Positions 5,496 through 10,515 of a stretch of 23,444 bases of DNA are shown one piece after another (the first letter of the stretch is position 1; each line of letters begins with the position of its first letter). Made by a program: the position numbers and the translations under genes. The DNA is from a virus. Below the pieces are notes generated by a model. It saw only the letters and a list, made by a program, of their open reading frames with translations. It made no database searches and was not told the origin of the DNA. The stretch spans positions 1-23,444 of the IMG/VR virus record IMGVR_UViG_3300021425_000195. One strand, 5' to 3'.

Positions 5496-5732
5496 ATGTT
5501 TGTGAAAACCTACGAAAACCTTAATAGTTCAGCTATTAATACACTTAAAGTTAATAAAGAGAGTGTATATGTAGTGTATAATAGTAATATTGACAAAGAA
5601 TACGAGTTTAAGTGTGATAATACACAAGAATTCGATGATAAAGTGTCAAAAACTCTAGAGAACAAAGAATCACTTGGCAAACTGTTGAATTCTTGTATTA
5701 AACAGCAAGAACTAGTTGCTGTTACTAAATAA
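5496..5732 (+). CDS. Small conserved-type protein (78 aa)
   Basis: 78 aa from ATG 5496, after a T-rich leader without a Shine-Dalgarno. The N-terminus (MFVKTYENLNSSAINTLKV) followed by a YNSNIDKEYEFKCDN strand pair and a helix (ESLGKLLNSCIKQQEL) resembles, weakly, the small KTSC-type beta-hairpin-helix fold. I recall similar cyanophage proteins but no function. It has its own promoter, with the next small gene 34 nt downstream. Confidence 0.6.
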   Translation: MFVKTYENLNSSAINTLKVNKESVYVVYNSNIDKEYEFKCDNTQEFDDKVSKTLENKESLGKLLNSCIKQQELVAVTK

Positions 5733-5766
5733 TCACACAGTTTGAGTAAAGAATCACTCTAAATCA

Positions 5767-5925
5767 ATGAGCAAACGTTTTAATCAGTCTTCCGACAGTA
5801 AGTATCAACAATTCGATGATGACTTTGAAGACTTTGGATATGAAGTAAAGAATATTCGCAGACAGACCAAAAAGAAAGTTACCAAATTCAAGCGTGAAGT
5901 CGATGAGTATGGTGACACTTATTGA
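5767..5925 (+). CDS. Small bipolar protein (52 aa)
   Basis: 52 aa, MSKRFNQSSDSKYQQFDDD at the start. An acidic segment (FDDDFEDFGYE) is followed by a strongly basic one (NIRRQTKKKVTKFKREV), a pattern common in small nucleic-acid or protein-binding phage factors. No domain is recognised. It is followed 25 nt later by a strong intrinsic terminator, so it is probably the last gene of the 5496 transcript. Confidence 0.6.
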   Translation: MSKRFNQSSDSKYQQFDDDFEDFGYEVKNIRRQTKKKVTKFKREVDEYGDTY

Positions 5926-5950
5926 ACTGTCCATAATCACTTGATTTTCT

Positions 5951-5989
5951 ATCCCGATCGTGTATTCTATACATGTTCGGGATTTTTTT
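5951..5989 (+). terminator. Strong Rho-independent terminator
   Basis: A 33-nt hairpin (5951-5983): ATCCCGA pairs with TCGGGAT, one T-T mismatch, then a second 7-bp stem (CGTGTAT with ATACATG, one G-T wobble) and a TCT loop, followed directly by a run of seven T (5983-5989). It ends the 5496-5925 transcript. Confidence 0.85.
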
Positions 5990-6139
5990 ATGTCTGATCA
6001 ACTCGAAATGCTCATGGCGAGAGAACAATTAATGGAGGATATCATCTCCATTGTTGAATCTCAACTGCCTGATCAAAATGTTGGTCAATTGGAACAATTG
6101 CTCTGTGATGCTGTATGTAACCATTTCCCTGCTAAGTGA
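5990..6139 (+). CDS. Small acidic helical protein (49 aa) starting at the terminator
   Basis: ATG 5990 lies immediately after the terminator T-run; the product is MSDQLEMLMAREQLMEDIIS and continues to CNHFPAK. It is amphipathic, acidic and probably all-helical, with two Cys near the C-terminus. It has no obvious SD and no own promoter, so it would depend on read-through of the terminator. Real coding potential is likely but not certain. Confidence 0.5.
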   Translation: MSDQLEMLMAREQLMEDIISIVESQLPDQNVGQLEQLLCDAVCNHFPAK

Positions 6140-6143
6140 TACA

Positions 6144-6167
6144 AACTGGTCAGCCGCCCAACCAGTT
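6144..6167 (+). repeat. 7-bp inverted repeat upstream of the 6225 promoter
   Basis: AACTGGT (6144-6150) and ACCAGTT (6161-6167) with a 10-nt GC-rich loop. There is no T-run. It sits just upstream of the GTGGCACA box, a hairpin-promoter order like the PeSL (promoter-early stem-loop) cassettes described for T4-type phages. Confidence 0.5.
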
Positions 6168-6173
6168 GGCAAA

Positions 6174-6218
6174 GTGGCACACTAGAGGTCGCGATCTGCC
6201 AGACCCTGTGCTTATAAT
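6174..6218 (+). promoter_or_regulatory. Promoter with upstream GTGGCACA box
   Basis: GTGGCACA (6174-6181), 39 nt from its first base to TATAAT (6213-6218), preceded by AGACCCTGTGC. No -35 is recognisable. The ATG at 6225 is six bases after the -10, so the mRNA is probably leaderless or nearly so. Confidence 0.6.
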
Positions 6219-6224
6219 AGGTGC

Positions 6225-6410
6225 ATGAAAACAAAAACCCTTCTCTCCTCTCCTCAGACCCTGCAAGACCTGCAGGATTTCATGTTCGATACCATGTGCT
6301 CTGCTGATATGGCAGTCGATTGGTTCTGCGATCGTTTCGATGTTAATGCAACGGATGAAGTGATCGATTTTGTTGTTGATGCCCACTTCGGAATGTTTGC
6401 TGATCAGTGA
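6225..6410 (+). CDS. Small acidic protein (61 aa), probably leaderless mRNA
   Basis: 61 aa, MKTKTLLSSPQTLQDLQDF at the start, then an acidic and hydrophobic body (VNATDEVIDFVVDAHFGMF). Predicted helical and cytoplasmic. The ATG falls at the expected transcription start, implying leaderless translation, which is possible for cyanobacterial ribosomes. It overlaps the next gene by one base (TGATG). No family recognised. Confidence 0.65.
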   Translation: MKTKTLLSSPQTLQDLQDFMFDTMCSADMAVDWFCDRFDVNATDEVIDFVVDAHFGMFADQ

Positions 6411-6553
6411 TGCTTTACTCTGAAATTCTCAAAGTTTGGAATAGCGAAACGCCTGACGATTTCGCTATCTTCAATGACTTCTACTATCAAATGTTCGGGG
6501 AAGATTTTGATATCCCCTACAACATGCCAATCGACAAGGTGGCACAAGACTGA
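6410..6553 (+). CDS. Small acidic protein (47 aa)
   Basis: ATG 6410 overlaps the preceding stop (TGATG). The 47-residue product (MLYSEILKVWNSETPDDFAI, ending PIDKVAQD) is aromatic-rich and acidic, with no membrane segment or known motif. Its final codons contain the GTGGCACA element of the next promoter, so the regulatory site is embedded in coding sequence. Confidence 0.6.
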   Translation: MLYSEILKVWNSETPDDFAIFNDFYYQMFGEDFDIPYNMPIDKVAQD

Positions 6554-6583
6554 CCCCAAACGGTCTGACCCTGTGCCTATAAT
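6539..6583 (+). promoter_or_regulatory. Promoter with upstream GTGGCACA box
   Basis: GTGGCACA (6539-6546), 39 nt to TATAAT (6578-6583), preceded by TGACCCTGTGC. No -35. The sequence after the -10 (GACTTCAGTTCA) closely matches that after the 553 promoter (GACATCAGTTCA). Confidence 0.6.
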
Positions 6584-6615
6584 GACTTCAGTTCAACCAA
6601 ACCGCTTTCATTCTC

Positions 6616-6969
6616 ATGCGTAAGATCGAACGACTCATGAACGATGCCATCACTGAGGGCAAAGATTTCTACAAAGATAACACTCGTGTCTGGACAGTTA
6701 ACGGTGTTTCTTATGTCTCTCTGCATGGCAATCTGATTGCCGAAGTTGATGACAATGGCATCAAACTTTACGACGGTGGTTGGCAATCTAACACCACTAA
6801 GTCTCGCCTGAATGCTATTCTGACTGAGCATGGAATTGCAGGCGAAGGTGTATTCCAGAAAGACTATCAGTGGTTCATTCGTTTGTACAATGGCACTGAA
6901 TTCTTTGTGACTGAGTTTCGCTCTGGTATGCGATTGGGTGCTCTCGCTATCACTGACCTGCTGGTCTGA
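6616..6969 (+). CDS. Conserved cyanophage hypothetical protein (117 aa)
   Basis: 117 aa. MRKIERLMNDAITEGKDFYK followed by HGNLIAEVDDNGIKLYDGGW and QSNTTKSRLNAILTEHGIAG is a pattern I recall from many cyanophage and marine phage hypothetical proteins. The body is beta-rich around residues 25-55, then helical, then aromatic (FQKDYQWFIRLYNG). No catalytic residues are obvious. It has its own promoter with a leader of about 25 nt and no SD. The long open frame on the opposite strand is a composition shadow. Confidence 0.75.
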   Translation: MRKIERLMNDAITEGKDFYKDNTRVWTVNGVSYVSLHGNLIAEVDDNGIKLYDGGWQSNTTKSRLNAILTEHGIAGEGVFQKDYQWFIRLYNGTEFFVTEFRSGMRLGALAITDLLV

Positions 6970-6971
6970 GT

Positions 6972-6977
6972 TACACT
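6972..6977 (+). promoter_or_regulatory. Possible -10 box (TACACT) for the 7003 gene
   Basis: TACACT lies 25 nt before ATG 7003, the same spacing as the other promoters here, and follows GGTCTGAG. No upstream GTGGCA box or -35 is found, so this is weak. Confidence 0.3.
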
Positions 6978-7002
6978 TAGTCCCAACAATCATCACATCA
7001 TC

Positions 7003-7209
7003 ATGATCACTAACAAGGACACATCTGCACTGGTTGATAACTACGTCAACCACATTATCGATGGCATGGATATGGATTGCCTGCTGCAAATGTGCCATGA
7101 TTTGTTAACACGAGAGTATGAGAAGTTGTCATGGGATGAGATCACTGAAGAGATCGTAGATCTCTATGATGAAGATACATTGATCGATCTAATCCCTGAC
7201 GCAAACTAA
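7003..7209 (+). CDS. Small conserved phage-type acidic protein (68 aa)
   Basis: 68 aa, MITNKDTSALVDNYVNHIID at the start, then a helical acidic body (LLQMCHDLLTREYEKLSWDE and EEIVDLYDEDTLIDL). I recall close relatives in cyanophages and other marine phages (the NKDTSALVDNYV opening is distinctive), without known function. Cytoplasmic. The start follows a His/Ile-codon repeat-like leader (ATCATCACATCATC) with no SD. Confidence 0.7.
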   Translation: MITNKDTSALVDNYVNHIIDGMDMDCLLQMCHDLLTREYEKLSWDEITEEIVDLYDEDTLIDLIPDAN

Positions 7210-7214
7210 ACACA

Positions 7215-7340
7215 ATGGCACACTTTACCATGCCTTACCTGCCAACCATTGGTCAGGGTCCAGTGAGCAGACTGTCCACCTACGTCGCCATTGGCAAGGG
7301 TCTTGCCTCTATAATTAGATCAATCAAACGAAACGCATGA
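7215..7340 (+). CDS. Possible small basic protein (41 aa)
   Basis: ATG 7215 begins five bases after the previous stop, and the frame ends in an ATGA overlap with the 7337 gene. The product (MAHFTMPYLPTIGQGPVSRL, then STYVAIGKGLASIIRSIKRN plus Ala) has a hydrophobic/basic amphipathic C-terminal half. Against it: the -10 box of the next gene lies inside, and the region may be purely regulatory. Tentative. Confidence 0.35.
   Translation: MAHFTMPYLPTIGQGPVSRLSTYVAIGKGLASIIRSIKRNA
7310..7315 (+). promoter_or_regulatory. TATAAT -10 box for the 7337 gene
   Basis: TATAAT 21 nt before ATG 7337, preceded by TTGGCA at 7291-7296 (only 13 nt away, too close for a normal -35) and GGGTCTTGCC. Two related palindromes lie upstream: ACCATTGGT (about 7239-7247) and GCCATTGGC (about 7287-7295), possible operator sites. 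Confidence 0.45.
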
Positions 7341-7552
7341 CCAACGCCATCGCAGTTCAACCCACAGCATGGGGCAAGTTCGATCCTAACGGGTGCGACT
7401 GGGCGACCGATATGAACCACGCTTTTAAGATCGGCAAGGCATGGGGTGAGGAGTGCATGATCTGGATGTGCCCTCCTAACGGTGACCCCATCCGCTGGTG
7501 TCGCACCGATGCTAACACCAACGCCATCGCTGATCTGGTGTTCGGTTGCTGA
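7337..7552 (+). CDS. Small Cys/Trp-rich hypothetical protein (71 aa)
   Basis: 71 aa with five Trp and five Cys (WGKFDPNGCDWATDMNHAF; WGEECMIWMCPPNGDPIRWC; ending in VFGC). The Cys spacing could bind a metal, but no standard zinc-finger pattern is complete. GC-rich with C-ending codons, unlike the structural genes. It has its own promoter and no SD. Function unknown. Confidence 0.65.
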   Translation: MTNAIAVQPTAWGKFDPNGCDWATDMNHAFKIGKAWGEECMIWMCPPNGDPIRWCRTDANTNAIADLVFGC

Positions 7553-7591
7553 ACTGCACACCATCACCCCCAGACTGCGCCCCTGACCCTG

Positions 7592-7597
7592 TAGAAT
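7592..7597 (+). promoter_or_regulatory. Probable -10 box (TAGAAT) for the 7604 gene
   Basis: TAGAAT preceded by TGACCCTG, matching the GACCCT-type -10 contexts at 553, 6213 and 6578. CTGCACA lies 38 nt upstream, a poor match to GTGGCACA. The ATG is six bases after the box. Confidence 0.4.
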
Positions 7598-7603
7598 CAA
7601 AGC

Positions 7604-7795
7604 ATGATCAAACAACACAACGGAATGTTTCTCGTCAATGAGACCGCTGCAAACGACCCCATCTGCCAGCAGGTCATGGCATCCTACATTGCAGAACTGA
7701 AAGCAGAGACCGCTAGGCGTGATCGCATCCGTCAGGGTCTGGAGGCAGCACCCGAAGGACAGTGGGGGAACTGGTCTATCAGTGACCGCCACTGA
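7604..7795 (+). CDS. Small hypothetical protein (63 aa), possibly leaderless mRNA
   Basis: 63 aa, MIKQHNGMFLVNETAANDPI, then a helix (MASYIAELKAETARRDRIRQ) and a Trp/Gly C-terminus (EGQWGNWSISDRH). The start is at the predicted transcription start. GC-rich, cytoplasmic, unknown. A long open frame on the opposite strand spans this and the preceding gene and is judged a shadow. Confidence 0.6.
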   Translation: MIKQHNGMFLVNETAANDPICQQVMASYIAELKAETARRDRIRQGLEAAPEGQWGNWSISDRH

Positions 7796-7814
7796 GGCAC
7801 AGACCGCCTAGGAT

Positions 7815-7845
7815 ACACACAACAAACAAACACACACAACACACC
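7815..7845 (+). promoter_or_regulatory. CA-rich unstructured leader
   Basis: The bases before ATG 7846 are almost only A and C (ACACACAACAAACAAAC and similar), with no G and almost no T, hence no secondary structure and no SD. A TAGGAT (7809-7814) could be the -10. Such leaders can support efficient SD-independent initiation. Confidence 0.4.
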
Positions 7846-8097
7846 ATGAACGGTTGGGCAAACTACGAAACTTGGAACGCTGCCCTGTGGATCGGCAACG
7901 ATGAGTTTCTCTACAACACTGCTAAGGCATGTGTGACCTATAGAGAGGCAGGCATTGAGACCCCTTGGGAGAAGTTCGTGCGCTGCATGACTGACGGGCA
8001 GATCGGTCGCCACCTCGTCAAGACTGGCGACGGTGTGCGTTGGGATGATCCTGCAATTGATGCAGACGAGATGAACGAAATGCTGTGGGATCTTTGA
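7846..8097 (+). CDS. YETWN-type small protein (83 aa; DUF7249-like)
   Basis: 83 aa opening MNGWANYETWNAALWIGNDE, the signature of a small family widespread in phages and cyanobacteria, which I believe is catalogued as DUF7249. A helical middle (LYNTAKACVTYREAGIETPW) and an acidic end (DPAIDADEMNEMLWDL) follow. The function of the family is unknown. The CA-rich leader and the tight arrangement with the next gene (three-base gap) suggest a two-gene transcript ending at the 8306 terminator. Confidence 0.75.
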   Translation: MNGWANYETWNAALWIGNDEFLYNTAKACVTYREAGIETPWEKFVRCMTDGQIGRHLVKTGDGVRWDDPAIDADEMNEMLWDL

Positions 8098-8099
8098 TC

Positions 8100-8300
8100 A
8101 TGAACATCAGAAAGTATCGCAAGATTGTCGACACCATCATGGCAGAGAATGACTTCTACATTCATGACGAATCCAAACACTTAAAATACAAACACAGAAA
8201 ACTAGGTATCATTCAGACATGCTCAAAGACACCTAGTGATAACTATGCCATCGCACAGATTAAGCGCCAAGTGAGACGCTCACTGGCAACAGTTAAGTAA
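8100..8300 (+). CDS. Small basic protein, possibly HicA-like fold (66 aa)
   Basis: ATG 8100 is preferred over an in-frame GTG at 8085 inside the previous gene. The 66-aa basic product (MNIRKYRKIVDTIMAENDFY; then KHLKYKHRKLGIIQTC; then TPSDNYAIAQIKRQVRRSL) has a helix - beta hairpin - TPSD - helix order that resembles the compact RNA-binding fold of HicA/YcfA proteins, with a KH in place of the usual GSH catalytic-His region. This is a weak resemblance; no HicB partner is adjacent. Confidence 0.6.
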   Translation: MNIRKYRKIVDTIMAENDFYIHDESKHLKYKHRKLGIIQTCSKTPSDNYAIAQIKRQVRRSLATVK

Positions 8301-8305
8301 CACTG

Positions 8306-8338
8306 AGGGGCAGTTAATTTGCCCCCTTATTTGTTAGT
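8306..8338 (+). terminator. Probable Rho-independent terminator
   Basis: GGGGCA (8307-8312) pairs with TGCCCC (8320-8325) around a short AT-rich loop, followed by CTTATTTGTT. It ends the 7846-8300 transcript and separates the small-gene zone from the structural module. Confidence 0.65.
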
Positions 8339-8403
8339 TAAGGTCGCCAAGCGGTTTCCAAAAACGCATGACTCCCCTAACCTACAAAAGTATCCAGACG
8401 ATC

Positions 8404-8411
8404 GATAAATA
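8404..8411 (+). promoter_or_regulatory. Late promoter-like box (GATAAATA)
   Basis: GATAAATA matches the core of T4-type late promoters (TATAAATA) recognised by the gp55 sigma-like factor in this phage group. It lies 58 nt before ATG 8469 and opens the structural module. A small hairpin (GGTTTTT...AAAACC, 8424-8437) sits in the leader. Confidence 0.5.
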
Positions 8412-8468
8412 TTTTACGAAATTGGTTTTTCAAAACCTTGAATTCTAAAAAAATTTCCCAGCAAAAAA

Positions 8469-8705
8469 ATGACCGAAAAACCCGACTTTGAGAACTTCGA
8501 TAGTATCTTAGAAAACTTCGACAAGTTCTGTGATGAGTTTGAGACACGCGCCGCTGAGGCATTTATGAGAGGAGACCAGAATAATGGAAAAGTCGTTAGA
8601 GCAGCAACAGAAAAACTTGGAGGAGAAACTCCTAGTGCTGTTGCAGAGATTGGAGAGTCTGGAGCAGAGGGTGGGGAACCTGGAGAGACCGACGATAGCG
8701 TATAG
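8469..8705 (+). CDS. Small acidic protein (78 aa), overlaps the next gene out of frame
   Basis: 78 aa. The N-terminal half (MTEKPDFENFDSILENFDKF and EFETRAAEAFM) is a well-formed acidic helix region. The C-terminal third is Gly/Glu/Ser-rich and low in complexity, corresponding exactly to the 122 nt shared with the 8584 gene. It follows the late promoter-like box and an A-rich stretch but has no SD. Probably a structural-module accessory protein; unrecognised family. Confidence 0.6.
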   Translation: MTEKPDFENFDSILENFDKFCDEFETRAAEAFMRGDQNNGKVVRAATEKLGGETPSAVAEIGESGAEGGEPGETDDSV

Positions 8706-8814
8706 ACGCCCCACAGGGAAAGACTACGAAACACTGTCAGACACTTTAGATTATCTTCACAATAATGTAGAAGGAATTAAACAAGATTTGTTAAAAGTAG
8801 CACAATCAGTCTAA
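8584..8814 (+). CDS. Coiled-coil protein (76 aa)
   Basis: 76 aa from ATG 8584, with AGAGGAG ten bases upstream as a good SD. Residues 1-35 form a clear heptad coiled coil (LEQQQKNLEEKLLVLLQRLE, then SLEQRVGNLE), followed by a YRRPTGKDYETL linker and another helix. The first 122 nt overlap the 8469 gene. It is coupled to the next gene by TAATG. A trimerisation or adaptor role in the tail is plausible but unproven. Confidence 0.7.
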   Translation: MEKSLEQQQKNLEEKLLVLLQRLESLEQRVGNLERPTIAYRRPTGKDYETLSDTLDYLHNNVEGIKQDLLKVAQSV

Positions 8815-9923
8815 TGGCAGTACCCTGGATAAATTTCTTAGCACCATCGATGGGCGGTATAGGACCCATTGAGTTATCGGACCAACCGAAACTCGATGAA
8901 CTTACCAAGAAGAACAACATACCATTCTATGCTGGGAGATTTTATCCAAAGGACTCGCAGGCAATTATTGATGGTACTCTCCAACTTGGATTAATTTCTC
9001 AGACACCACCATGGCTTACGTGGGAGGAGATCGAGAGCACTCAGATTTGGATGATTCCGATCTTTGAGGATGAGAGGGTAGTCTCTACGGTAACTACTAT
9101 AGAGAGGGTTGATTTATGGCCTAGAGACCCTGAGGAGGGTCTTCCAGAGTGGGAGCAGACATTTTATGATGAGCAGATCCAAAGCGAGGCATGGGGATGG
9201 GGAGGAGGTCTTGTAGGCGTCAATATCGACCCAGGTCTTGTAGTCACTCAGAATGTTGTACCACCAGTTTTGTTTCTGGGATATGTAGGTATTTCTGCCA
9301 TCAGTGGGAGGATCACCGAGTATGCGTTTTATGATCAGGAGATGACGTATATCAAAGCACCTCAGTATAACATGCCAGGGTTAGCGGGAGGTGACTATGA
9401 GTACACCGAGATTACTAGAGTAAGGGGTGATGGTATATGGCAGCAAGTTCCTGCAGATTTACCAGAAGCGGGCGAACCATTTGAGATTGAAGAGAATGGA
9501 GGGTATCCAGGAAACTTTACTCACCTAACGCCGAACAGTGGGTATTCACAATGGGCAATGAGTTCTAATATAGCGGAAGCGCGAACATGGGGTAATGAGA
9601 CATGGGATGCGCTGACAAAGTTTAATGATGATGGCAAACCTCAAATTGGTACATTCCAAGAATTTAAGACGAGTGAATTAGACACTGTTGTATTTACGAT
9701 CAAGGTATCTGCAATAACTGTTGTTGTACCTGATGAACCATTCCCCGATGATGTTGCAACAGGATTAGCAGATTATGCACAAATCGCGTTAGAGACCCTT
9801 GGTTCTAACTTATCGAATAATATTTGGTATTTCTATCTTCCAGTGAGATATAACGGAGAAATCCCTGCTGAGAGGATACAGTACCTTCTAAATAGAGCAG
9901 CAATCAACCAACCTGACGCATGA
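8814..9923 (+). CDS. Probable tail/baseplate-region protein, unrecognised (369 aa)
   Basis: 369 aa, MAVPWINFLAPSMGGIGPIE at the start, rich in Trp, Pro, Gly and acidic residues, with no signal peptide. A Gly/Val-rich stretch at about 125-168 (WGWGGGLVGVN and PPVLFLGYVGISAIS) suggests beta structure, and the C-terminal part carries helices (LADYAQIALETLGSNL). It lies in the late-type structural module directly before a PAAR gene (ATGA overlap), which favours a virion component near the spike, but no homologous family is recognised. It does not look like gp5 (no lysozyme motif), gp53 or gp48. Confidence 0.65.
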   Translation: MAVPWINFLAPSMGGIGPIELSDQPKLDELTKKNNIPFYAGRFYPKDSQAIIDGTLQLGLISQTPPWLTWEEIESTQIWMIPIFEDERVVSTVTTIERVDLWPRDPEEGLPEWEQTFYDEQIQSEAWGWGGGLVGVNIDPGLVVTQNVVPPVLFLGYVGISAISGRITEYAFYDQEMTYIKAPQYNMPGLAGGDYEYTEITRVRGDGIWQQVPADLPEAGEPFEIEENGGYPGNFTHLTPNSGYSQWAMSSNIAEARTWGNETWDALTKFNDDGKPQIGTFQEFKTSELDTVVFTIKVSAITVVVPDEPFPDDVATGLADYAQIALETLGSNLSNNIWYFYLPVRYNGEIPAERIQYLLNRAAINQPDA

Positions 9924-10333
9924 AACCAATTGGATTGCTTGGTGCTTATAGTAACCACGATATACATCCAGTTCCCGTGCCGAAACCAGCACCCGTAGGT
10001 GTTTCTGCAAATGTCTATATTAACGGCAGAGCAGCACATCATGCAGGGAATACATTTGTGGAGCATACTATTCCTATGATTCCTCCACCACCATTGCATA
10101 GTGATATAATTATATCAGGGCATCCTACTGTATGGATCAATGGTGCCCCTGCAGCGATGCAAATCGAGAGTGAGATAGTTGCACTACCTCCTGGCATTGG
10201 AGTGGGGTCTCTGATCCTTACAGGGTCGCATACGGTCTTCATGGGGGATGCAGCACCATTGGTTGGTACAATCTCTGATGAAGAAGTTTCTTTTCCAGAA
10301 CCAGAACCACCTGCTACCCCACCAGCAGCATAA
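9920..10333 (+). CDS. PAAR-domain spike-tip protein (gp5.4-like)
   Basis: A 137-aa PAAR-type protein. Repeated beta motifs with His at 40, 41, 49, 60, 68 and 104 (VYINGRAAHHAGNTF; SGHPTVWINGAPAA; LTGSHTVFMGDAAP) match the cone-shaped zinc-binding PAAR fold that sharpens the T4 gp5 spike and T6SS VgrG spikes. The C-terminus is a short Pro/Glu tail. Known biology places it at the very tip of the central spike, reaching the host envelope first. It overlaps the preceding gene (ATGA), consistent with co-assembly. Confidence 0.85.
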   Translation: MKPIGLLGAYSNHDIHPVPVPKPAPVGVSANVYINGRAAHHAGNTFVEHTIPMIPPPPLHSDIIISGHPTVWINGAPAAMQIESEIVALPPGIGVGSLILTGSHTVFMGDAAPLVGTISDEEVSFPEPEPPATPPAA

Positions 10334-10338
10334 TATGC

Positions 10339-10344
10339 TATAAT
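10339..10344 (+). promoter_or_regulatory. TATAAT promoter box before the basic 48-aa gene
   Basis: GCTATAATATT lies 24 nt upstream of ATG 10369. It could be a sigma-70-type -10 or a variant late box (CTATAATA). No -35 is seen. Confidence 0.4.
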
Positions 10345-10368
10345 ATTAGAGTCAATTGATAAAACACT

Positions 10369-10515
10369 ATGGCACGAGCAAAAGTCGGACTGAGCGGCAA
10401 GAAAGTTATTGAGACTCAACCTAAGAATACTCGTCAAGGTATGGGAAAGAATACAAAGTATGCTGCAACTTCACGTAACAAAGCACGTAAAAAGTATCGC
10501 GGTCAAGGTCGATGA
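10369..10515 (+). CDS. Very basic 48-aa protein
   Basis: MARAKVGLSGKKVIETQPKN continuing to ARKKYRGQGR: about a third Lys/Arg, no acidic cluster, with Gly-rich turns, so very high pI and probably nucleic-acid binding. I recall near-identical short proteins at this position in T4-like cyanophages. It is too short for most gene callers. It has its own TATAAT box 24 nt upstream and an ATGA overlap into the next gene. Confidence 0.7.
   Translation: MARAKVGLSGKKVIETQPKNTRQGMGKNTKYAATSRNKARKKYRGQGR

Noticed and set aside
5963-5973. TATTCT/TATACA as a promoter -10 with TTGATT upstream
   Set aside because: It lies in the stem and loop of the terminator and is explained by that palindrome.
6577-7098. 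173-aa open frame on the minus strand
   Set aside because: It lies opposite the well-supported 6616 and 7003 genes, has no promoter or operon context, and its composition is that of a complement shadow.
7215-7222. TGGCACAC as another GTGGCACA promoter box
   Set aside because: The first base differs and no -10 box lies 37-39 nt downstream.
7280-7792. 170-aa open frame on the minus strand
   Set aside because: It covers two + strand genes with their own promoters; all credible genes here are on the + strand.
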